DNA of 64,000 nt from the NCBI GenBank assembly GCA_026210745.1, contig CP110632.1, forward strand, positions 2,417,001 to 2,481,000. The letters run 5' to 3'. Of this stretch, positions 10,741 through 20,628 are shown in pieces. Source of the stretch: Exobasidium rhododendri. Taxonomy: Eukaryota > Basidiomycota > Exobasidiomycetes > Exobasidiales > Exobasidiaceae. How positions within the stretch are numbered: the first letter of the stretch is position 1; every line of letters begins with the position of its first letter. A program made the position numbers and the translations under genes. The notes below the pieces were generated by a model. That model was not told the origin of the DNA. It did no database searches and saw only the letters and a program-made list of their open reading frames with translations.

Positions 10741-12532
10741 ATGGCGAATCTCGAGGTGCGTGCACTATCGATTTCGCATGCTTGACCGTCATCGCTGAAA
10801 ATTGACATTCATACTACAGTCCTTCGGAAAGCTGCTGAGTGAAATCGTAGCGGGTGAGAAGCTGTCTGCCTCAAGAGTAGATCGCGTGAGAGATGCAGCT
10901 TCCATGCAATTCTGCGTAAGTACGAGCGGGAGAGGATCTGTGAGAAGGGCGGCGGTGGCATGCACGCTGACTCCCAGTAAATCCAACAGCGAGGGTCAAA
11001 GATGTGCTCAATCATTGTCAAAGTACACAGGAAGGCGTCGCAGAGGACCAAGCTGCCATCGCTGTATCTTTTCGACGCTGTATGCCGACATGCTGGTGAC
11101 ATCGTTCGGAAGAGAGGCTCAGGCTTTGAATTTGCAAGTGCTGAAGCGCCAAGCAGTAGTAGCACAGAGCGGGGCACGCAGAAGGCGTTGGTAGAATCAG
11201 CTATTGATTTCTTAAAGGCCGCAAATGAGATTCTCGAGGAGATGGTCATGACCACCATGGATTCTGTCAAGGAAGAGCAGAAGGTTAGTGGCGTCCAGTC
11301 CTTGAATTGTGAATGTGGATGGCCACTCTTCAGACTTACCATTTTTTCATCTTGACAAAACAGTCCAAAGTCGTAAAGGTTGTCGATATCTGGATCAAGG
11401 CGGGCACCTTTGAACGCGAACGACTGATGCGAGTCAAGGGAAAAGCAATGATAGCTTTCAACAACGAGGGTACAGAGGCATCGAATCACTCCACTAAAGG
11501 TCAATCTCACTACTGTAGTCTACCGTTTAGCACTCGCACTGAAATTGCATCTTCTTTCTCTTCTCACTTTTCCTCTCCTCTTCATCAAATTCACAATCGT
11601 TTTGGTGCGCCCATTGTCCGCCACAGATTCCCGATCAAGGCAAGAGACGACTGAAGAAGATGGGCCTACCTCCATTCCAAGTCCTTACGGCATGCTTATG
11701 GACGAAGAAGCGAGCGAGGGGACGACAGCGACAACATCGACCAGCAATCCACCCCAGATCCCGTCGAGTCTTTTGGCTCTGCTGGGTGGCAGTAAGAATC
11801 TTGCCACCATGACTGTCGAGGCCAAAGAGAATGGGTGAGTGGGAGTCAGTGTAGTGCGTTGACTGCAGGCCGTCCTCCCAATTGACCATGTCCATCTAAA
11901 TAGATCGGATGAACAGAAGAAGCAGATGGCTTCCTTGGATGCCTCTCAGTTGGCCATGCTTCAGCGGATTGCACAGAAGAGCAACGAATCGTCGCCTGCT
12001 CCCGTACAACACGAAGGCCATCAACGCGCCCAGACTGGATACACCCAACCGCAAAGGTCGGAAAGCCATCAACATCAACAACAACTTCAGCGAGGCGATC
12101 CGCTGCCACAAAACAGCTTCCAATACCAACAGACAAACTCTCTGCCTGTCAATTCTTCCATAGTCTCTTCTACTATCTCGAGTGTACCGCTGCCGACTAC
12201 TGGAAATGATACGAGTGATGAGACTACCTTGTCCTTTGTACCCAATGGAGCTATCGGCGATCTGAGCCATTTCAACATGATGATCTTTGATCCTACCCGT
12301 CCATCTGACTGGGTCACACTGGCGCAGCACTTCCATAACACATACCAAGTACGTGGGCCGTGGTCTCTCTTGCTGCATTACTATTCAGCGTATTCTGACA
12401 TTACCTTTGCCTTATCTCTCCTTCCCCTTCCAACAGTACATACCAAGCAATCAAGAGCTCATGTTTCTCATTATGTCGGCCATGCAGTCTCAGATGTATG
12501 CAGCCAACTACGAGGGAAGCACTTCTTGGTGA
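10741..12532 (+). CDS. RNA polymerase II CTD-interaction-domain (CID) protein
   Basis: A 429-residue protein whose first ~150 residues form a CID, the fold that binds phosphorylated Pol II CTD in Nrd1, Seb1, Pcf11 and Rtt103. Seven exons: 10741-10755, 10820-10915, 10990-11283, 11364-11499, 11627-11834, 11904-12348 and 12437-12532. The CID is recognisable from SFGKLLSEIVAGE, then IVKVHRKASQRTKLPSLYLFDAVCRHAGD and SKVVKVVDIWIKAGTFERE. The downstream part is Gln/Ser-rich with a short conserved-looking tail (DWVTLAQHFHNTYQYIPSNQ, ending STSW). No RRM or zinc finger is present, unlike Nrd1/Seb1. The first exon codes only five residues. The exon 4 donor is uncertain: GTCAAT at 11500 or GTACAG at 11470 both keep frame. 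A role in transcription termination or 3' processing is inferred. Confidence 0.75.
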
Positions 12533-13605
12533 GAAATTTGTAGATTTAATCTATCGTTCTTTACTTGAGAATCACTTCATTTGTCACCATGCCGAGGGCC
12601 TCTTTCATCTCCTCCTTATTGATCAACTGCCTTTGCTTCGAGTATGCTTTCCATATTAAGGAGCTTCAACCTACTTCTTCTCTGTCATGTCACCGCATCT
12701 GCCTCGGATTTACTTGACGTCCTCCCCCTCATAAAAATGTGCACACACCATCCCTTCCCAACGTGCAACTGCATATGAGGGCGATGAGATCGACATACAT
12801 GCATCACTCAATATGATGAAAGAGCGACAACAGCCAAGCCGCCCTTCTCGCGTGGCGATCACCGTGACCTCTTCATGCGACAACGAAGATCATGCGAGCC
12901 TAGTTATTTAGGCACAAATCTATAATTACACTAAATATCAAAGAAATTCCTCAGAGAATCCCGCTGCTTGCATATATTGTATCTAAATCACATTCCGAAT
13001 ATTGTTCGTGTTCTTCGAATTCCCTTTATATGGAGTATTTGTCAAGTGTTGGAACGATGTGACAGGCCGGGCGCCTCTCCTCGCCCTCTTTCTCCAGGCA
13101 GACCTGCCTTTCCAACTCTTCTGCCCGCTCGTCCCTCTGCTCACTCGCTGAATTTTTTGATCTCCATCCTCTCCATCTTCATCATCCCACACACATTTTA
13201 GACACTTTCATTTCTCCTCCTCTCTCCCCCTTTTTCTCTCTCTCTGTCAGACAGGATCGCCCACCTACACCACACCACGTTCACTAGCACAAACACACAC
13301 ACACACTTTCACTCACTCGCTCCATCGGACTTCGTCTTCCCCCTTTCCGATCTTGCTCCTCCGAACTACTCAAGAGCTCGCTCATTTACGTTCGAACGGT
13401 CACTCTCCTTTTCCGCAACTTCAGGCAAAATAACGCTCGGCTCGTCTTCTCAGGAGAGGCGTGTTCCATCTACCTAATACCATCTCAGATACGAGTATCT
13501 ACTGAAGTGACAAAGTAACACAAAAGAACTACAGCACTTTCATCGAGTCCACGTCAGAAGCTACCAACACTTCTCCTCTGAGAATAGGAACGTACCTGCA
13601 CCATC
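12533..13605. promoter_or_regulatory. Long intergenic region with AT-rich then pyrimidine-rich part
   Basis: 1,073 bases. The left part is AT-rich around 12900-13000. From about 13150 to 13600 it turns strongly C/T-rich with CT runs and a short CA run near 13292-13305, typical of a fungal core promoter and long 5' leader of a highly expressed gene. No convincing coding frame. Confidence 0.5.
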
Positions 13606-15375
13606 ATGACTGACTCGATCCTTAACAACAAACGACGCCTGGAGCGTCACAGTCGAAGAGACGGAGACTTGCAAGCGCGAGCTCGACCTGTTGCCGTGGA
13701 ACGGAAACTCGAGACTGACGAAGGATATGCGGCAGATTATGTTCGCAGACTCTTTTCCACTGGCAACGATGGAAACAGCAATGGCAACGACGACAGTGGG
13801 GACGGCGACAGCAGTAGCTCCTCCACTGACAGTGGTACGTCTGGCGGAACTCAGTCAACCGACTCTGCTTCTACCAAGTCCACGAGTGTCGCAGATGGAA
13901 CAACAGAACCCACGTCGTCGTCGTCGTCTTCGTCTTCAAGAACGCAAGCCACCAGTACATCGGCTCAGAACTTTCTCTCAAGCATCAAGAGCGCACTTGA
14001 CCCTGCGACCTCTTCAACCAGTACCACCTCGAGCAGCACTATCACACCCACAAGCACACGGTCCACCAGCACCAGTGCAGCAGCAGCTAGAACCACCTCG
14101 TTGTCTTCCTCATCGTCTCCTTCTTCTTCAGCAATCTTGACCACCACCGCATCTGCCGCTTCGTCTACATCGCTTAATCCTACCACGTCGGTTGCGTTTG
14201 TCACTGCATCTGCCTCTTCGACGGCCAATATCGCGGCTGCAAGCTCTACCGAGAGTTCCTCCTCATCCGGGGTAGGCGCTGGTCCTATCATCGGAATTGT
14301 TGCCGGATCTTTAGCTGGAATTGCCATCATTGCAGTCATTGTCGGCTTCTTGTTCAAGAAGTTCAGTCGAAAGGAAGATCCCTACGAGGCTGATCCATTT
14401 GACCGAGACGACTTTCGTCGTCAAAGCGCCATGTTACCCGAGAATTTCGACAGTGAGGACGGTCACCCATCGATGTCGGAGCACAACAATCTGGCTAGTA
14501 ATATGAGCCCCTTTGGCGATAACGGTTACATGGGTGCCGGTGTCGCTGCGGGAGGTATGGCCGCCGTCTCTGCATACAACGCTCACAACGAGAACGGTGG
14601 ACCTCGACCCCCTTCTATGTTCCAGAGGCACATCAACGGGCGAGGAGCGCAATACGGCACAAACGAGGCCGGCCCTCAAGTGGGAGCCATTTATGACCCC
14701 AACGATCTGACCCCTCATCTGCCACCAATGGCGTTTGGAGGATCTGATCCATACAGTATTGCCGGCGTTGGTCGAAATCATCAAATGGACGGAAACCTGA
14801 ATAACCCGTACGCTCACCTGGATCGATCCATGTCGACCAATGCCATGCAACAGAACTCTTTGCCTTCACATCAACAGCAGCAGCAACAAGTTCCAATGGA
14901 AGCGCGCAACATGTATGCTGAAATGAACCCGCGCGACGGTAGCAACGAAGGCAACGCACAGGAACAATTTAGAAGCACCGCCGACTACGATGCTGCCGAC
15001 AATGGCTACAACACGACCGGAAGACCAAGTACAGCTGAGGGTCGAAGTGGAACGCCTGACCTGCCAAACGTACAACAGACGTATGCGCTTGGTGACGGAT
15101 CTGAAGACGGACACCAGGAGATGGATCGAGTCGCATCGCCCAATCGGATGGTCTCCAGTCCCCAACATCTGAGCCAGGACATGTATTCTCAATATCAGTC
15201 GTACCAACCGGGACTGATGCACGACGGTGGAAGTCCCCCTCAGCAGCCTCTGCAAGTTCGAAACTTACTTCCCAATCCTCACGATGCTCAGCACACGCAG
15301 CAAGCTCAGCGACCTATGAGTGCCGTCAGCAGCTACCCAGCCGACGACGAAGCTGCCTACGGAGGTGTGTGGTAA
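13606..15375 (+). CDS. Ser/Thr-rich single-pass membrane protein (Mid2/Wsc-like architecture)
   Basis: A single-exon gene of 589 residues. Residues ~65-220 are dominated by Ser, Thr and Ala, the pattern of heavily O-mannosylated wall-facing stalks. One hydrophobic helix follows (GPIIGIVAGSLAGIAIIAVIVG, about 226-250) and then a basic stop-transfer patch KKFSRK. The C-terminal ~340 residues are rich in Gln, Pro, Asn and Gly and likely cytosolic and disordered. The glycine-zipper helix resembles fungal wall-stress sensors, but no WSC or other cysteine-rich head is present. The N-terminus (MTDSILNNKRRLERHSRR) is basic and not a signal peptide. Either the helix acts as a reverse signal-anchor or an upstream exon was missed. 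Family identity beyond the architecture is not claimed. Confidence 0.72.
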   Translation: MTDSILNNKRRLERHSRRDGDLQARARPVAVERKLETDEGYAADYVRRLFSTGNDGNSNGNDDSGDGDSSSSSTDSGTSGGTQSTDSASTKSTSVADGTTEPTSSSSSSSSRTQATSTSAQNFLSSIKSALDPATSSTSTTSSSTITPTSTRSTSTSAAAARTTSLSSSSSPSSSAILTTTASAASSTSLNPTTSVAFVTASASSTANIAAASSTESSSSSGVGAGPIIGIVAGSLAGIAIIAVIVGFLFKKFSRKEDPYEADPFDRDDFRRQSAMLPENFDSEDGHPSMSEHNNLASNMSPFGDNGYMGAGVAAGGMAAVSAYNAHNENGGPRPPSMFQRHINGRGAQYGTNEAGPQVGAIYDPNDLTPHLPPMAFGGSDPYSIAGVGRNHQMDGNLNNPYAHLDRSMSTNAMQQNSLPSHQQQQQQVPMEARNMYAEMNPRDGSNEGNAQEQFRSTADYDAADNGYNTTGRPSTAEGRSGTPDLPNVQQTYALGDGSEDGHQEMDRVASPNRMVSSPQHLSQDMYSQYQSYQPGLMHDGGSPPQQPLQVRNLLPNPHDAQHTQQAQRPMSAVSSYPADDEAAYGGVW

Positions 15376-16100
15376 AGCTGCTGCAATGCGCGCCTGCCCT
15401 CCCTCCCACCCCACGCTCTCTGCAAAACACTCGACATTCTCTGCACTGACTCAACTCGGCAAACGCAGAGGCTGGACCTTATGCAGTTTGGGGCGAACGA
15501 CGTACCACAGACGTCTCATACTACGTCGGTACCTCTTGTTTTCACCGGCCGCACACTTGATAGCACTCCCTCTTCAGAAGAGGTGAAAAATCTTCAGATC
15601 CTTCCCTTTTTCCCTTTATATTTACATCTTCTCGTCGCACTCTTTCTTCCTGTCTTCTCTGCTTTTCTCCTCATTTATCTTTACCGTTCTCTCTTACACT
15701 TCTTGCCTACGATTTGCTGTGAGAAGTGTAAATGTCTAGCTAGCAACTGTCTTACTTTTCCCGTCTTGTGCCCGAAATCTAGAATCATTATCATAACGAG
15801 CCTACACTTGAGTGAGCGAGGAATAGGGAACGATACCTGATGAAGTAGGCCCCCCACCCCTCCGGCAGAATTTTGGAAGGGTATTCCCGAGAAGGAAAAT
15901 AAAAAAAAGGTCGTCGTTCGCGTTGAGGAGGCGGGGCCTGCACTTCAGACACTCCCTCATCTCAACTACGCTTCCGTCTCACTGTCCTACACACATGCTG
16001 AATCTGGACGTTGCAGCACAGTAGGAAACTCGATGGACCGAAGCTGGAACAAACGTCTGCTTCTCTACTGCAAACGGACCTCCTCTGCTGCATACACAGC
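15376..16100. other. Spacer between membrane-protein gene and deubiquitinase gene
   Basis: 725 bases holding a T/C-rich 3' UTR-like stretch and the upstream region of the deubiquitinase. An in-frame opening continues upstream of 16101 only through non-ATG codons. Confidence 0.5.
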
Positions 16101-16220
16101 ATGAAGGTACGCCCCAGATCCCATCTATCCGCCTATCACTATTTCACAGTAGTAGCAACAGCAGCAGCATCATCATCAGCATTCCCTGGCCTCGTTTCGG
16201 AGTCTTATAATCAATACCAC

Positions 16221-16255
<35 letters not shown>

Positions 16256-18466
16256 GCAATACCACCGCATCACTGGCTCGCAGAAGCAATACATCATCGT
16301 CAACAGTGACGAACCTCAACTATACAAATTATTCGGCATACTTCCATTCCTTCTTAATACAATCAAGACTCAATTCATCACCACTGCGCTAGTCACCATA
16401 TTCCTCGGTCTGCCTTTGCTAGTCTATTTCTACCTTCGTCCAAGGCATCCCTACGCCGATTGGACTTCTCGACTACCCGATTCGATTGTGCATCTTCTCT
16501 TCTACGCACGTTTGGAATTCACAGAGTGTAAAGACATCCTCCTAGCGGAGATTATGTCGCTGACGAGTGCTCCATTAGGTCTCGGCATGAACATTGCTGC
16601 AACAGTGTCATCATGGAGCCCTTTTGGCTCACGGGAACTCTACAGAGGCGATGCGAAGGGCACTTCCCGTCCTAGGACAGGCAGATCCTTACTCGGAAGA
16701 AGAAGTAGAATGAACAGAGCTTCAAGCTCGAAAGCTGAGAGTGAACATCTGATTGGATCGTCCTCAAATCACTATGCCGGTATATATAACACTGGCAATA
16801 GCTGCTTTCTCAACAGTACGCTGCAAAGCTTAGCCTCACTTGATCAATTGAGAGATCACCTAGAGAGCATTATGCAACTGGCTGAAATTTGGGATGTACC
16901 CACACCGGTCACAGACGCCCTCTTCGATCTCATCACAGGTAGGCAGCGTGATCATTTTCTGAGAATGAGGGGTAAATGCTGCAGTCACGATGTCCTGATG
17001 TCTTTGCTCCCCTTTTCTTTTTCTCCGTTGCAGAGCTCAACAGGCCTTTGGCGAAAAGAAGTGCCTTGATACCTCGGCAGCTGACCGACGCTCTCTCCAG
17101 GCTGCCTCAAACGAATGTCGGCTCCTTCTTCTACGCTCATCAACAACAGGATGCTCACGAACTGCTGGTTCTACTGACAAGCGCGATCGATGATGAGATG
17201 AAGATCATCATGTCAGAGCGGCGACACTCTCAAAGGAATAAAGCTGTCGGTCTACAAGCAGCAGTAGCTCCAAGCGTTCCCACAATGTTTTGCTCTTCTT
17301 CCTATGCCACGACATCCACCAATCCTTTTCGCTCCTTGATAGCCCAAAGGACCGCTTGCCTTGATTGCGGATACGTAGAAGCAGTCCGACATTATCCAGC
17401 AGACGAACTCAGTTTGGCAGTACCGTACAGAGCAGGCTCAGCTACAACAGTTGAAAGCTGCCTTCAAATGTGGAGTCAATTGGAGAGAGTAGATTGGATC
17501 TGCTTTCGATGCAGCTTGCGAAAGACACTAGAGAAGATTCGAGGGGACGTGAAGCGGATGAGCGATACCAGTCCTCTTCCGAATGGTCATTCAACGAAGG
17601 ACAATGGACATTCGAATGGTTATTTGAAGGGCCAAGATACTTCCCCTACCAAGATGACCAACTCCAGGAAGAAGAAGCTGAGAGAAGTTCGAAGGAAGGA
17701 GGCAGTCCTGACGTCTATCTTGGAAGGTGCTTTCTCGGAGGATGAGATCGAGTCAGCTCGACTACTGGAAAAGGCTGACATAAGACTCGAACGAACGTTC
17801 AGCTCACTATCGACAAAGCAGGTCATGATTGCGAGGACTCCCAAAATCTTACTGTTGCATCTCAATCGGAGCAGTTACAATGCAAGCAACTTTGGAGCGA
17901 GTAAGAATAACAGCAGAGTCTACTTTGAAGAGTATCTAGATTTGAGCGATGTCGTCACCAATGGGGAATTGAACATCAGTGGGAACCTTCCCATCAGCAA
18001 GAGTCGTGAAGATCGGCAAAGGAGGCAAGCGTCGATGGCCGTGGACGAAGATGACGGCTACCTTGTTGAAGAGCAGAGTAAGACTTTGTACAGACTGTGT
18101 GGCATCGTTGTCCACTACGGAAGTCACTCGGCAGGTCACTACGTCTCTTTCCGAAGGAGGAACATCAAGAGATCAATACCAGCAGACGACGCTGACGGAC
18201 AGACTGAAATAAGGAATGACGTCTGGTTTCGCATCTCCGACGACAGCGTCTCACCATGTTCACTTACGGATGTTCTCACTCAGAATCCTTTCATCTTATT
18301 CTTTGAACGGATCGACGCGATAGGTGGTGGTCGTCACAGTCCTCAGGCGAGAAGTCTCAACACATCACTACCGCCAGGCTTCGAGGCCTTTGGCAAGACC
18401 GATTTGCAAAAGCAATGGTCCACCTTCCAACCGAGAGTGGTGGAAAGGTGGAATTATGTACACTAA
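16101..18466 (+). CDS. UBP1: Membrane-anchored ubiquitin C-terminal hydrolase (Ubp1/USP30-like)
   Basis: A 756-residue USP-family cysteine protease that removes ubiquitin. Exons 16101-16938 and 17034-18466. An N-terminal His/Gln-rich tract (about residues 36-53) is followed by one transmembrane helix (about 91-112, ITTALVTIFLGLPLLVYFYL), then the catalytic domain facing the cytosol. The Cys box is GIYNTGNSCFLNSTLQSLAS with catalytic Cys235. A QQQDAHELL block follows, then a zinc-ribbon pair of CxxC motifs (CLDCGY, CFRCS), and the His box HYGSHSAGHYVSFRR with His near 648. An N-terminal membrane anchor before a USP domain is the plan of yeast Ubp1 and mitochondrial USP30, so it probably sits on the ER or mitochondrial surface. 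The gene ends 113 bases from the convergent glucoamylase. Confidence 0.88.
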
Positions 18467-18578
18467 TTGTATTTCTGCTACTCTAGATGCCGAAAAATGT
18501 CTCATCTATTCTATTGACATATTCTACACCCGACATTGGGGCTGCTTGAGCGCAGATGCGACGGATGCAAGAGTACTT

Positions 18579-20358
18579 TCAAATCTGCATGAAGTTCGCT
18601 TCTCGAGCGGCATAGGCAGAGAGGAAAGACGCATAAGACCAGCTTAACTCTCGAGCACCTGAAGAGAAGATTTCATCGAAGAGGTTAAGCTGACTCTTCT
18701 TGCCTGGCTCCTTCCTTCTACTATCTACACTAAGACCACAACAACTCACCTCTCATCTTTCCACTCGTTCTCTCAATCTGCTCATCCATCTTGTCGTGCT
18801 TGCCGATGTACTCCTCACAAACAGCAAGGTACCCGTCGGCCATTCGCCAAAGCCCCTTCATGAGCGTTTCGAAGTGTGCATGTCCACGTTCAAACGTACC
18901 CGAGTAGGCAGACGGGCTCACCTTTGTCCAGAACGACAGTGTGCTTGGGGTGATGACAATTGGATGAGACGTTTTTGCAAAGTGTTGCGCAGTGATGTAG
19001 ATGATTTCACTGATAGCCTGCGTGCAGATGAACCAGGGGTGTCCAATCGACTGCACCACTCCGTCGTAGATGTCTTCAGGATACCTACCGCACAGGACAC
19101 CTTCTGCACTGCTACGCTTCTGGTTCACTGGGTACACAATTTGGAAGACGTCGACGAGTCTGTCCAGCGTCACCAAGCAACGATCACTCCATGGGGACCA
19201 CTGATCGCCCTCGTGTGTCAGCACACCATCCCAACCATGACTGAATCCCAGCAGAGCAGCCGTGTCTACTGCAGTAGGCTTAGGCTGCCCGTTCAGTCTC
19301 TTCAGGATACCGACAACGTGTGGTCGATGGAGGAGGCTCTTGGGAATCTTTGACAAGTTCTTTGCATCGTCCCAATCGATCTTGTTGTCTGGACCGCCCT
19401 CCAAGTTCAGCTGTCCGCTAGGGTTCCAGAACTTTTCAAGTTGCTCAGAGATGGCGGTGGCAGCTTCGGTGTACCTCTTTGCTGCTTCATCGTCGTGTAC
19501 CTTGGGAAGATTTGCAAAGCTGGCACCGGAAAGCAATGCCCTTCTTTGCACCATGAGTGTGTGGAAGTGACCGCCACCGTCCTGATCTGCTTGCACCTCT
19601 TCCCAAAGCTCATAGGTGTCTCCTTTCCAAGCTCGAACAAGGTAATCAAGGTCATCCTTGATCACCGACTTTTGATTGGCGGAAGTCGAGTAGAGGTTGT
19701 CGAGAATATACGACATGGCATTTGGTCGGGTGTCCAAGATGTGCGAGGCGTACGACAGAAGTGCAATACTACGGAGCGCAGGTCCATCGTTCTGTGGTCG
19801 ACCCCAGCTTTCTTGAAATGGTGAACCGTCCACCAAGAATTTAGGCTCTCCCAAACCGCCGGTCTCGAACGTACCCGAAGGATTACTGACATGCTGCAGC
19901 TTCAGATTCATTGCTATGGCATCCCTGATGATCTTGTCCAGGATTTCGCCATTCTCCTTGTTCATTCCAATGATTTTCCCACACTCTACTTTCTTCAAGC
20001 ACCGTATCACCTCTCGTAGACAAAGCCCACTGTCTCTTGGCCATTGATAGAAGTAATTTTCATTTTCGTTCTTTCCACCTGGGCGACTTTGAGGTCGGGA
20101 TGGGGATGCTATCATCGTTCCAGCTGAACAACCAGGTGCATTCTTGCCAGACGGTCCAAATGCTGCTAACAAGTATGTCAGACTGTTTAGTGATCGTTGA
20201 CTCAAGCGAGAAGAGAATTCTAGAGAAGCTGCTATCTGGCGCGGTACTTTCTTGTCGAATGACCAACCCAATTGTCGGAAGACGGTCATTGCTACGAGTA
20301 TGGCTGATGTGGTAGCCAGGGTTGTTGTGATCAGGGTGTTGGCTGTAGGTCTGTCCAT
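18579..20358 (-). CDS. Glucoamylase, GH15 family
   Basis: Exo-acting glucan 1,4-alpha-glucosidase of 562 residues. Exon 1 is 20358-18750 and exon 2 is 18658-18579. The second exon restores the family C-terminus: DEQIERTSGKMRG joined to ARELSWSYASFLSAY. Stopping at the first TAG (18730) would lose it. Landmarks: YFYQWPRDSG near residue 105, TYELWEEVQ followed by FHTLMVQRRAL (region of the general acid Glu), and the Glu of DEQ as the likely general base. There is no starch-binding CBM20. The N-terminus has a hydrophobic segment (about residues 8-27), better read as a signal-anchor than a clear cleavable signal peptide. It is divergent from TDP1 over 270 bases. Confidence 0.9.
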
Positions 20359-20628
20359 CGCCGCAATAATTCGCCAGATGTGACTGGCGCCAGGGACGTC
20401 TATATATGAAGAGTGAGATGTTCGAAGATGGGTCGCCTGTCTCGCTGGTGGAGCGAAGATCGACGGAGGCCCAGAACTTCGCGGGTGAATCGAATCGTCC
20501 GTGCGCGAAAAAGAAAAGTTGGCTACCTACCTGCATTTAGTCTACGAGAAGCACACATAATTGACTGGTCAAGACAAGCTGCCTCAGCTGTCTATCTTTG
20601 TGCTTTTCTCTCTCTGCAAAGTACAGCG
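20359..20628. promoter_or_regulatory. Bidirectional promoter region, glucoamylase / TDP1
   Basis: 270 bases between two divergent start codons, so both promoters overlap here. No specific element was recognised. Confidence 0.5.

Noticed and set aside
18730-18749. Stop codon ending the glucoamylase at 18730
   Set aside because: It lies inside an intron. Splicing from 18750 to 18658 restores the conserved GH15 C-terminus.
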